Source of the DNA: Prevotellaceae bacterium
GTDB taxonomy: Bacteria > Bacteroidota > Bacteroidia > Bacteroidales > UBA932
Assembly: GCA_031289415.1 (NCBI GenBank)
Contig: JAITPN010000005.1
Coordinates: forward strand, 1 to 64,000
Length of the DNA stretch: 64,000 bases
Reading direction: 5' to 3'
Part shown: piece after piece, positions 36,233 to 43,847 of the stretch
How the letters are laid out: the number at the start of each line of letters is the position of its first letter
Position numbering within the stretch: the stretch's first letter is position 1
Notes under the pieces: generated by a model
Database searches by the model: none
Seen by the model: the letters and a program-made list of their open reading frames with translations, nothing else
Told to the model about the DNA's origin: nothing
Position numbers and translations under genes: made by a program

Positions 36233-37483
36233 ATGGAAGAAAAAGTTAAAAAAAATTATGAGGCAGCCGTTGAACGGTATGCCGGATTCGGAGTAGATGT
36301 AGAAAAAGCATTGGATACGTTACAACAAATACCGTTGTCGCTTCATTGCTGGCAAACCGACGATGTCGCCGGATTTGAAAACACCGGCGGTGCGCTCACC
36401 GGCGGTATTCAAGCTACAGGCAACTACCCGGGCAAAGCGCGCAACATAGCTGAAGTGCGGACTGATATTGAAAAAACGGTATCGCTGATTCCGGGCAAAC
36501 ACCGCCTGAGCCTCCACGCCATTTATGGCGACTTCGGCGGACAAAAAGTTGACCGCGACCAGATTGAACCCCGCCATTTCCAAAGCTGGATTGACTGGGC
36601 AAAAGAAAAAGGGTTGAAACTTGATTTCAACAGCACGAGTTTCTCGCATCCGAAGAGCGGCGACATGACGTTGGCGCACCGCGATAAAGGCATCCGTGAT
36701 TTCTGGATTGAACACACGATCCGCAGCCGCCGCATTGCCGAAGAAATGGGTAAACAACTCGGCGCAAAAGCCTGTCATAACCTGTGGGTACACGACGGTG
36801 CAAAAGACATCACGGTTGACCGCTATTTGTATCGCAAAAATTTAAAAGATTCGCTGGATAAGATTTTTGCCGTAAAATTGCCTAACGTGAAAGATGCCGT
36901 AGAATGTAAATTGTTCGGTACTGGGCTGGAAAGTTTCACCGCAGGGTCGCATGAATTTTATATGGGCTATGCCGTACAAAACGGTATTATGGCTACGCTT
37001 GATATGGGACATTTCCATCCTACCGAAGAAATTTACGACAAAATATCGGCATTGCTGCTTTTCATGCCTGAAATTTTGCTGCACGTGAGCCGCCCCGTAC
37101 GTTGGGACAGCGACCATGTGGTCATCCTCAACGACAGTGTACTGATGTTGGCGCAGGAAATTGTGCGTGCCAATGCGCTCAGCCGGACGAATATCGGACT
37201 TGATTATTTTGATGCGTCTATCAACCGCATCGGCGCGTATGTGATTGGCAGCCGCGCTACACAAAAAGCCTTGCTGCAAGCGTTGCTTGAACCTATTGAC
37301 CAACTGCGCCGCTACGAAGCCAACGGTCAATATTTTGAACGGTTGGCGTTGCTCGAAGAAGCTAAAAGCCTGCCGTGGAGTGCCGTGTATGATTATTTCT
37401 GTGTGAAAAACAATATCCTTCCGAGCGAACAGTATATATCCGAAATTGAACGCTACGAAAAAGATGTGTTGAGCAAGAGATAA
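36233..37483 (+). CDS. rhaA: L-rhamnose isomerase
   Basis: Interconverts L-rhamnose and L-rhamnulose, using divalent metal. The 416-residue product has the family phrases QIPLSLHCWQTDDVAGFE (about 31-48), LNFNSTSFSHPKSG-like KLDFNSTSFSHPKSGDMTLA, LWVHDGAKD and LDMGHFHPTE with metal ligands. Length is normal for RhaA. Second gene of rhaB-rhaA; a terminator-like stem follows. Confidence 0.95.
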   Translation: MEEKVKKNYEAAVERYAGFGVDVEKALDTLQQIPLSLHCWQTDDVAGFENTGGALTGGIQATGNYPGKARNIAEVRTDIEKTVSLIPGKHRLSLHAIYGDFGGQKVDRDQIEPRHFQSWIDWAKEKGLKLDFNSTSFSHPKSGDMTLAHRDKGIRDFWIEHTIRSRRIAEEMGKQLGAKACHNLWVHDGAKDITVDRYLYRKNLKDSLDKIFAVKLPNVKDAVECKLFGTGLESFTAGSHEFYMGYAVQNGIMATLDMGHFHPTEEIYDKISALLLFMPEILLHVSRPVRWDSDHVVILNDSVLMLAQEIVRANALSRTNIGLDYFDASINRIGAYVIGSRATQKALLQALLEPIDQLRRYEANGQYFERLALLEEAKSLPWSAVYDYFCVKNNILPSEQYISEIERYEKDVLSKR

Positions 37484-37511
37484 CCGTTTTTGGATAGACT
37501 CTCTATAAAAC

Positions 37512-37550
37512 AACAACCGCCTATGCTTTCACGTAGGCGATTGTTTATTT
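37512..37550 (+). terminator. Terminator after rhaA
   Basis: AACAACCGCCTA (37512-37523) pairs with TAGGCGATTGTT (37534-37545), with one C-A mismatch, around a 10-bp loop, followed by TATTTT. Confidence 0.7.
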
Positions 37551-37551
37551 T

Positions 37552-37677
37552 GCGAGGCGTAGCCTCGCGGGATAGACGGCACAAGGCTGAGACTACGCGC
37601 CAACGGCAAAAGAAATGGAAAAGATAGTAAGAAATAATAATAAAGTAGATGCAGGCATAGCCTGCATGGATAGAGCG
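37552..37677. repeat. Two diverged REP-like palindromes
   Basis: GCGAGGCGTAGCCTCGC (37552-37568) and ATGCAGGCATAGCCTGCAT (37649-37667) are perfect palindromes with a 3-bp loop. Both share the core AGGC(G/A)TAGCCT and are followed by GGATAGA or GGGATAGA. They look like two copies of one small dispersed palindromic element. The space between them holds no gene. Confidence 0.6.
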
Positions 37678-37728
37678 AACAAATGTAACCTTGTCCGAAC
37701 GCTCGTATGCCGCAGCCTGCAGTGAACG

Positions 37729-37808
37729 TGGCAGACACGCTGCAACAGCATGTACAACCGATAATTGAAGATTTCTCGCACTTGACGGAAGTGGTTGGAT
37801 TACTGTAA
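37729..37808 (+). pseudogene. Detached 3' end of a HAD phosphatase gene
   Basis: About 78 bp ending at TAA 37806-37808 encode ADTLQQHVQPIIEDFSHLTE followed by VVGLL and a stop. This is identical in protein sequence to the C-terminus of the HAD gene at 48897-49532, and the DNA differs at only two visible positions. There is no start and no upstream part of the gene. It is a partial duplicate or the scar of a rearrangement involving the HAD locus 11 kb away. Confidence 0.85.
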
Positions 37809-37865
37809 TATTATAAAATAAATACTTTTTTTTGAGCCAAATAGTATTTTTTATAAAAAAATCAT

Positions 37866-37873
37866 TACCTTTG
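37866..37873 (+). promoter_or_regulatory. -7 box TACCTTTG for lipoprotein/radical SAM cassette
   Basis: TACCTTTG, 23 bp upstream of the ATG at 37897; it rules out the GTG at 37873 as start. Confidence 0.55.
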
Positions 37874-37896
37874 TGGTGTCTTTAATTTTAAATGTT

Positions 37897-38346
37897 ATGA
37901 AACTTATTTTAAAATCTTTCAATGTAGTGCTCACAGCACTTTTGGCTGTGTTAGGTTTTTCGTCATGTATTAATGACGAAGATGAACTTGATATGTACGG
38001 CGCACCTTTTGCTGATTACATTATTATAGGGAATGTGTCGTCTGCCGAAACAGGTAAGCCAATAAAAGACATTCACGTAACCTTACATTCAGAATATTAT
38101 GAAAACGCTGATGAATCAACAACGGACGTTGATGGAAACTATAAACTTATTGATAAGGGGGACTCTCCTAACGATACAGTAACGCTTCAAGTAGCTTTCA
38201 GCGATACGGATGGCGACGAAAACGGTGCATTTAACGACACTACCGTAACCGTAAAAATACCACAGTCAAAACTATCGGGCGGAAAAGGTTGGTATAGCGG
38301 CGAAGCTACGGAAACTGTAGATATGAAACTTCAACCGAAAAAATAA
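37897..38346 (+). CDS. Radical SAM-associated lipoprotein, full-length form
   Basis: The 149-residue product has a signal peptide with lipobox FSSC (Cys 26) followed by INDEDELDMYGAP. The mature part contains a carboxypeptidase-regulatory-like beta domain (GNVSSAETGKPIKDIHVTLH ... DVDGNYKL). The end is GGKGWYSGEATETVDMKLQP. In Bacteroidales such lipoproteins occur next to a radical SAM/SPASM protein, and both families carry NCBI models (TIGR04134 lipoprotein, TIGR04133 enzyme; named from memory). The lipoprotein is probably the substrate or partner. A shorter relative follows 5 bp after the stop. Confidence 0.8.
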   Translation: MKLILKSFNVVLTALLAVLGFSSCINDEDELDMYGAPFADYIIIGNVSSAETGKPIKDIHVTLHSEYYENADESTTDVDGNYKLIDKGDSPNDTVTLQVAFSDTDGDENGAFNDTTVTVKIPQSKLSGGKGWYSGEATETVDMKLQPKK

Positions 38347-38351
38347 ATAAT

Positions 38352-38603
38352 ATGAAAAAATCTTTAAAAATGTACAATGTGATTATTACAGCGCTTTTGG
38401 CTGTATTAGGTTTTTCATCATGTAAACCTGATGGCGGCGGCGATGACGATATGAAGCCTGCATACGGCGTACCGAGTACTAACTTTGTGGCTAACAATGC
38501 CACTACAGCCGAAACTGAAGACGCTACATTTGTCGGCGGTTCAGAATGGTATGAGGGTCAAACGGAACAAAAAGTAGATATTTCACTGAAGCCGGAAAAA
38601 TGA
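38352..38603 (+). CDS. Radical SAM-associated lipoprotein, short form
   Basis: The 83-residue product shares the signal peptide of the preceding gene almost exactly (ITALLAVLGFSSC) and then has KPDGGGDDDMKPAYGVPS. It lacks the middle beta domain, jumping to GGSEWYEGQTEQKVDISLKP, which matches the C-terminus of the longer protein. It is either a deletion derivative or a minimal second substrate. Its TGA overlaps the ATG of the radical SAM gene (ATGA at 38600-38603), so the two are translationally coupled, which argues that it is still expressed. Confidence 0.75.
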   Translation: MKKSLKMYNVIITALLAVLGFSSCKPDGGGDDDMKPAYGVPSTNFVANNATTAETEDATFVGGSEWYEGQTEQKVDISLKPEK

Positions 38604-39697
38604 GCATTACCCACCTGCCTGTCCGAAAGAAAATAGCGCTTGAATTATTTCGCCGTTACCGGAAAAACGAAAGCCGGATACATCAACTGAACTATATTCT
38701 TTGGGAATGTACGTTGCGTTGCAACCTGCATTGCCTCCATTGTGGCAGCGATTGTAAAAAAGACGCCGCCGTAAAAGATATGCCTGCCGAAGATTTTTTG
38801 CGTGCCATAGACGAACTGAAAGGTCTTGTAAATCCGAACAAAACCATGATTGTGTTTACAGGCGGCGAGGCGTTAGTACGCAAAGATTTGGAACAAGTGG
38901 GGCTGGCGTTGTATCAACGCGGATTTCCGTGGGGGCTTGTAACCAACGGCATGTTGCTTGATGCACAACGGCTTCAATCGTTGCTTCGCGCCGGATTGCG
39001 GTCGGCTACCGTAAGCCTCGACGGCTTGGAAGCTTCGCACAACTGGATGCGCGGTGCAACGCAGAGCTACCAAAAAGCGCTGAACGCCATAAAACTGTTA
39101 GCGCAAACCGCCAATATACGCTACGATGTGGTAACATGCGCGAATCAAAAGAACTTTGACGAACTGCCGCAAATCAAAGAAATGCTCATAGCGGCAGGTG
39201 TGCGCGAATGGCGTATTTTCACGGTTTTCCCTATCGGGCGGGCTGTCGTACACGAAGCGTTGCAACTTCCGCCTCAACAGTTTAAAGCGGTGTTCGACTT
39301 TATCAGCCAAACGCGCGAAGAAGGACGGATAAAGCTAAACTATGGATGCGAAGGTTATCTGGGTGATTATGAAGGTAAAGTCCGCGATAATTTTTTCATT
39401 TGCCGAGCAGGCATCAACATCGCGTCGATATTGGTTGACGGCTCTATTTCGGCATGTCCCAACCTGCGGGCGAATTTCATACAGGGAAATATTTACAACG
39501 ATAATTTTTCAGACGTGTGGAAAAACCGTTATGCCGTATACCGCAACCGCAAATGGACTAAAACAGGCGACTGTGCGTCGTGTAAATCCTATAAATATTG
39601 TGAGGGAAACGGCATGCACCTGCGCGACGAACAAACCGGAGAACTGCTGTTTTGCCACCTGAAACGCATGGAAGAAGCGGAAAAAGCGGCGGTATAA
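38600..39697 (+). CDS. Radical SAM/SPASM protein (TIGR04133-like)
   Basis: The 365-residue product has the radical SAM motif CX3CX2C (Cys 41, 45, 48 in RCNLHCLHC), the SAM-binding FTGGEALVRKDL (about 90-101) and a C-terminal SPASM region with auxiliary Fe-S cysteines (CRAG, SACPNLR, CASCKSYKYC, CHLKR). SPASM enzymes often modify peptides. Here the gene is coupled to two lipoproteins, so it may modify their mature N-terminal regions before or during export. This is inference: no product is known to me. The first gene-to-gene overlap and shared promoter at 37866 define a three-gene cassette. Confidence 0.88.
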   Translation: MSITHLPVRKKIALELFRRYRKNESRIHQLNYILWECTLRCNLHCLHCGSDCKKDAAVKDMPAEDFLRAIDELKGLVNPNKTMIVFTGGEALVRKDLEQVGLALYQRGFPWGLVTNGMLLDAQRLQSLLRAGLRSATVSLDGLEASHNWMRGATQSYQKALNAIKLLAQTANIRYDVVTCANQKNFDELPQIKEMLIAAGVREWRIFTVFPIGRAVVHEALQLPPQQFKAVFDFISQTREEGRIKLNYGCEGYLGDYEGKVRDNFFICRAGINIASILVDGSISACPNLRANFIQGNIYNDNFSDVWKNRYAVYRNRKWTKTGDCASCKSYKYCEGNGMHLRDEQTGELLFCHLKRMEEAEKAAV

Positions 39698-39736
39698 CAG
39701 TGGAAAAACGTACAATTCCTTTTGTCCCCCCATCTA

Positions 39737-40771
39737 TTAAAAATAATTTTCTACTGCAAATTTAAACTGACTGATAAAGATTTGTTTGAATGTCGAAATA
39801 TTGTTTTGTTCGTAAAAGAGCAACATTGCCTTTTTGTAATCCACAGCATCAACCGTACGGAACGACAGCGGACAATATTTGTGTGCAATAAGAATCGCAT
39901 TGCTTATCAAGCGTGCCACACGTTTGTTGCCGTCGGCGAAAGGTTGAATGTACGATAGCAGCGCCAAGGCAAGCAGCGCTTTTTCAAAAACATTTTCTCG
40001 GCAATCTATCAAATCGCAGGTTTGCTGCAACGCCTCGCGTATCTGAAAATCGTTGTCGAGCGGGCGGTAATTTGTGCCTGTAATGCCCACACGCCTGCTT
40101 CTGATATATCTGTCTATACCCAATTCTTTTATCAAAATGCTGTGCAATTTCTCAATTTTCGCAATGGTAATTAGTGAAAAATAATCGGGATTTTCCACGA
40201 TAAAATCAATCGCAGCCTTGTGATTTAAAAGCATCGCAGCCTCTTCTTTGGTTTTGCCTGCTGCCGTTTGTTTGTCTTTCAGCAGCCGTTCCGTTTCGAG
40301 TAGAGAATATGTATTCCCTTCTATTTGAGATGATTTCCAGCTTAAATCAATCGCCAGACGCTCCATGTCTTTTCTGTATTCAAAATCGGAAAGTTGCGAT
40401 ATATTTTTGGAGAATTTGCCTTGCCACGAACCCAGCAGCGATAATTCTTCTTCGGAAAAAAGCGAAATATTACCCAACACATCAGGAATGAGCGCAAAAT
40501 TATATCCTGCGAGAATATTCCTTTCGTCAATTTCGCAGCTGTAATATTCGTCCAAATCGACAGGATAAAACAAATTGTAGCGAGGCGACAGCGCATAGCG
40601 GCTGTTTTTGGCATTGCCTTGCTGCGTGATATAGCCTTCGCTTAAAAGTTTTGATATGCAACGTTTAACAGTGGCATAGCTGCAAGCGGCATTCAACCCT
40701 TCAAAGATTTCCTTTGAAGACGAAAGATGATAGTTTTTCAAATAATTTAATATCAATTCTTGTTTTTCCAT
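39737..40771 (-). CDS. Fic-domain protein with winged-helix N-terminus, His to Gln in motif
   Basis: The 344-residue product has an N-terminal winged helix (about 1-65), then a Fic domain. A class II inhibitory motif SxxxEG is at 147-152 (SSQIEG). The Fic core reads QPFADGNKRVAR at 276-287, where the canonical motif begins with a catalytic His; here the codon is CAA (Gln). Without His the usual AMPylation is expected to be lost or changed. It could be an inactivated enzyme, a binding protein, or a lineage variant with a different reaction. Convergent with the radical SAM gene. Confidence 0.85.
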   Translation of the reverse strand: MEKQELILNYLKNYHLSSSKEIFEGLNAACSYATVKRCISKLLSEGYITQQGNAKNSRYALSPRYNLFYPVDLDEYYSCEIDERNILAGYNFALIPDVLGNISLFSEEELSLLGSWQGKFSKNISQLSDFEYRKDMERLAIDLSWKSSQIEGNTYSLLETERLLKDKQTAAGKTKEEAAMLLNHKAAIDFIVENPDYFSLITIAKIEKLHSILIKELGIDRYIRSRRVGITGTNYRPLDNDFQIREALQQTCDLIDCRENVFEKALLALALLSYIQPFADGNKRVARLISNAILIAHKYCPLSFRTVDAVDYKKAMLLFYEQNNISTFKQIFISQFKFAVENYF

Positions 40772-40798
40772 TGCTCTTGCCTCTGCTTATTCGGCTCA

Positions 40799-40806
40799 CA
40801 AAGGTA
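40799..40806 (-). promoter_or_regulatory. -7 box TACCTTTG for the Fic gene
   Basis: TACCTTTG on the minus strand, 27 bp upstream of the ATG at 40771. Confidence 0.5.
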
Positions 40807-40899
40807 ATACTTTTTTCGCAAAAACCCCCTTTTTTGAGCCGAATATCGCACACGTTTGAGCTGGATTCACCGCAGCATCTTCTATAAGGTACGGCATCG

Positions 40900-41265
40900 C
40901 TACCTCGCCACCGCCACGCCCGCCCACGCGGCGGCAAAGCCCACGACCACGCTGCACGCCGCATAAAGCGCCGTTTTGAAATACGCGGCGGCTTGCCATA
41001 ACCCCACATTTTCCACCGCAAAAGTCGAAAACGTAGTAAACCCGCCGCAAAAACCTACGATGAGGAATAACCTCCATGCCGGATTCAAATTCGCGCCGCA
41101 CACACTGCACAGCAACCCTGCAAGAAAACATCCGAGGATATTCACTATAAAAGTACCCCACAACGACTGTCCGTGGAAAAAATTCAATATACACAACGAC
41201 GCCGCGTAGCGCAATACGCTTCCGATACCGCCGCCCAACCCTATCCACAACATATTTTTCAGCAT
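40900..41265 (-). CDS. crcB: Fluoride ion channel CrcB/Fluc
   Basis: A 121-residue, four-helix membrane protein that exports fluoride as a dual-topology dimer. Visible features are WIGLGGGIGSVLRY at the start, the pore motif GTFIVNILGCFLAG and the signature GFCGGFTTFSTF (about 72-83). The ATG at 41265 starts the family; the open frame continues upstream into the metallopeptidase 3' end. It lies 22 bp after the metallopeptidase stop and is probably cotranscribed, so no fluoride riboswitch precedes it. Confidence 0.92.
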   Translation of the reverse strand: MLKNMLWIGLGGGIGSVLRYAASLCILNFFHGQSLWGTFIVNILGCFLAGLLCSVCGANLNPAWRLFLIVGFCGGFTTFSTFAVENVGLWQAAAYFKTALYAACSVVVGFAAAWAGVAVAR

Positions 41266-41287
41266 CACGAACGCTCCCTTTCTCCGG

Positions 41288-43348
41288 TTATTTTGTAAGT
41301 TGCACCACGGCTGCATCTACGGCGTTCAACATCGGTTCGATGCTCACTTCCTGTCCGGTGGCTTGCGTCATCCACAACTGCGGCGTAAGGCGTCCCAGCT
41401 TGTATATACGGAATATCTCACCGGCTAAAGACTTGCCGCGAAAATGCGCCTCCAACTGAAATTCAATCAAATGCCCCAACGGATAGTTCGACAAATAAAG
41501 CGGATTGCTGAGCATGTGCGAATATATCGACAAGATGGGCGAATCGACCCCGCCCAGCACCGGCGCATAGTAAGCGTTCCACACGTCGCGGGCGATGCGC
41601 AGCGTACTTTCCTTCAACTGTGCAGGCGTGGCGTCGGGATGCGCATAGAGCCATTCCCACACCGCGACGTCAACCAGCGCTACGCCCATAATTTCGTAAC
41701 ATCCCCAGAAAATATCCAACGTTTCCAACGCCTGCTTATCGGGGCTGTTTTCTTTCATCCCCAGCAACTCAAGGTCGCGTTTTTGAAACACAAAAGCCAG
41801 CGCTTCGGTAAAAGCCGTATTCGGCACGCCGTTCAGCACATAATAATCCACGTCGTACAGGCTGATGGTTTGTTCGACATTATGCCCAAACTCATGCACC
41901 GCAATATTGTAGCCCTTGTAGTCCATGCCCGACGCGGGCACGCGGGTGCGCAAACGCGCCTTGTCGCCTTTCATCACCGCGCCCCACGCATGTCCTGCGC
42001 CGCGCGCCGCATCCACCTGTATTTTGCTGCTGAGGCGGCGCGCTTCGACGTCGACGAAACCCAAGCGGCGCAACAAATTCGGCAAATCGCGCTCCAACGC
42101 TTTGGCGTCGGGATACCGCGCGCGGGTTTGCGCCGTCAGCGCATCTTCCGAAATACTGCTGCGCGATTTAAAACCGTCGTACCATATATCAAACGGCTCC
42201 AGCGCGCGCCCCAGCCGCTGCGCGATGAGCGCCGCCGCCTGCTTCACCTGCGGCGACGACACGAGGGCGGTAAACATCGCGTCAATCTCGTCCTTCGAAA
42301 ACTCCATCCCGCCGTCGAACGCCCGCTGCACGGCAGTAGGCACGTCGGGCGTATAACGGTCGGCAGCGCGCGCCGCCTTGAAATTATCAATAAAAATCCG
42401 GTACCGCGTGTCGGGTTCAGCCGCTGCCGCCACTTCGTTCTCTCCGTCGTACACCGTATTGCTCACCGGACGCCACGCGACGCTGCCGTTGTTGATTACG
42501 ACGGCGGGAATCTCCTGCGCCACGATGCGCGTCATCACCCTATAAATCAACCGCTGCTTTTCCAAGCCGCGCACGTCGTCGGCGTAGTTCGACTTCAGCT
42601 CGTCGCGCAAGCCCCAGTGCGCAATGAGCGTCATGCCGTCCGCGAAAAGCTGTTCGCCCGCCTCATTGCGCAACGCGCCCATCGCGATGTTATAGTCCGC
42701 GATATAAGTTTCGGCAGCCGTCGCCGCGTCCGACGCCGCTTGCGCCGCCTGCGCCGGAATACGCGCCGTAAAACAGTCGCCAAGCCGCGCATAGCCCCAC
42801 TCGAGGCGCGACCATTGCCCGCCCAGCCGCTGCTTTTCAGCCAGCGTGAACGACGGAAAATTGAGCATCACCGTAAACGCCGCTTTGCTGCGGAACATAT
42901 CGTCGTTGAAATGCGCCGACACGTTGTAGCTCCCCATGTCGAGGTCTATTTTTTGAATATCGCCGCCCGCCGCTTCCTGCAACGGCGCGGTAAGCCCCAC
43001 GTCGATGCGGTGGAAATAGCCGAAAATCAACTCCAGCTTGTCGGACATGCGGCGGAAAAGCGCTTCGCGCGCCGCGTCGTCGCCTACATAATTGGCGGTG
43101 CAGAACGCCGCGAACTCGTCCGCGCTGCCGTCCTGCGCCGTCCACAGCGAAGCCGCCTGCCGTATGCCTTTCAGGGCGCGCGCTTCGTCTACGGCGGCAT
43201 GGTGCGCGCGCAGCGAATCGAGCGTTTGCGCTACAATGGCAGCGCGGGTCGTCAAAAGCGAGGCGCCGGAAGCGTCCGTATCGGGGCAAACGCCCGTACA
43301 CGCCGGCAGCAGTGTCATTCCCATAATCAAATAAGTAAAAAATTTCAT
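41288..43348 (-). CDS. Zinc metallopeptidase lipoprotein (M3-like gluzincin)
   Basis: The 686-residue product has a signal peptide with Cys 17 in LPAC, so it is an exported lipoprotein. The zinc motif HEFGH is at 485-489, and the third ligand is probably Glu 515 in FTEALAF, 26 residues after the second His. That spacing and HEFGH resemble M3 oligopeptidases. The large helical N-terminal part fits too, but other M3 signatures are weak, so the family is tentative. Likely a periplasmic peptidase. ATG 43348 is supported by the -7 box at 43367-43374. A 684-codon open frame on the opposite strand is a shadow of its GC-rich codons. Confidence 0.75.
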   Translation of the reverse strand: MKFFTYLIMGMTLLPACTGVCPDTDASGASLLTTRAAIVAQTLDSLRAHHAAVDEARALKGIRQAASLWTAQDGSADEFAAFCTANYVGDDAAREALFRRMSDKLELIFGYFHRIDVGLTAPLQEAAGGDIQKIDLDMGSYNVSAHFNDDMFRSKAAFTVMLNFPSFTLAEKQRLGGQWSRLEWGYARLGDCFTARIPAQAAQAASDAATAAETYIADYNIAMGALRNEAGEQLFADGMTLIAHWGLRDELKSNYADDVRGLEKQRLIYRVMTRIVAQEIPAVVINNGSVAWRPVSNTVYDGENEVAAAAEPDTRYRIFIDNFKAARAADRYTPDVPTAVQRAFDGGMEFSKDEIDAMFTALVSSPQVKQAAALIAQRLGRALEPFDIWYDGFKSRSSISEDALTAQTRARYPDAKALERDLPNLLRRLGFVDVEARRLSSKIQVDAARGAGHAWGAVMKGDKARLRTRVPASGMDYKGYNIAVHEFGHNVEQTISLYDVDYYVLNGVPNTAFTEALAFVFQKRDLELLGMKENSPDKQALETLDIFWGCYEIMGVALVDVAVWEWLYAHPDATPAQLKESTLRIARDVWNAYYAPVLGGVDSPILSIYSHMLSNPLYLSNYPLGHLIEFQLEAHFRGKSLAGEIFRIYKLGRLTPQLWMTQATGQEVSIEPMLNAVDAAVVQLTK

Positions 43349-43366
43349 TATTATCGTATTTTGATA

Positions 43367-43374
43367 CAAAGGTA
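43367..43374 (-). promoter_or_regulatory. -7 box TACCTTTG for metallopeptidase-crcB
   Basis: TACCTTTG on the minus strand, 18 bp upstream of the metallopeptidase ATG; divergent from the array promoter at 43459-43490. Confidence 0.55.
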
Positions 43375-43458
43375 TGAAAAAAATATCACATTCGCGCCTC
43401 CCCCGCAAAGAATCAACGGGATTCATTTCAAAAAAAACCGGATATTTTTATATATAAA

Positions 43459-43490
43459 TTTGGTCGGTATATATAAAAATAATACCTTTG
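43459..43490 (+). promoter_or_regulatory. Promoter reading into the 21-bp array
   Basis: TTTG (43459-43462), 20 bp, TACCTTTG (43483-43490): a near-ideal Bacteroidota promoter. The predicted start at about 43496 is 13 bp before the first GTAGCTAC, so the whole array is transcribed toward protein B. Confidence 0.7.
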
Positions 43491-43502
43491 TGAAATAAAT
43501 GG

Positions 43503-43763
43503 AACGGCGTAGCTACACATTTGGACGAAGTAGCTACATATTGAAAAAGAGTAGCTACACATTGGAAAAGGGTAGCTACACATTCGGAAAAGGGTAGCTA
43601 CACATCCGAAAAGGGTAGCTACACATTTGGAAAGGGTAGCTACACATCCGAAAAGGGTAGCTACATATTCGGAAAGGGTAGCTACACATTCGGAAAGGGT
43701 AGCTACACAATCGGGGCGAGGTAGCTACACAATCGGACGGGGTAGCTACACATTTGGACAGGG
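43503..43763 (+). repeat. Array of 12 units with GTAGCTAC, period 21 bp
   Basis: The perfect palindrome GTAGCTAC, always followed by ACA, starts at 43509, 43530, 43551, 43572, 43594, 43615, 43636, 43657, 43678, 43699, 43721 and 43742. The spacing is 21 bp nine times and 22 bp twice. Between cores the bases follow the pattern ACATTYGGAAAAGG. The 22-bp steps and TAG triplets break all reading frames, so the array is not coding. It lies in the leader between a strong promoter and protein B. Two helical turns separate the cores, so as DNA they face the same side; as RNA each core could pair with any other. Confidence 0.95.
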
Positions 43764-43847
43764 GTGAACCCTAATTGAGTTGAAAATGAGATATTTTAAG
43801 ATATTTTTTTAAAAATTAATGTTACACTAAAAAAAAGGAGAATGAGT

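Noticed and set aside
41266-41290. Fluoride riboswitch before crcB
   Set aside because: Only 22 bp separate crcB from the upstream gene; there is no room for the aptamer.
41444-43498. A 684-codon open frame opposite the metallopeptidase
   Set aside because: It mirrors a GC-rich gene with signal peptide, HEFGH motif and promoter on the other strand; its own product is very Arg-rich and of low complexity.
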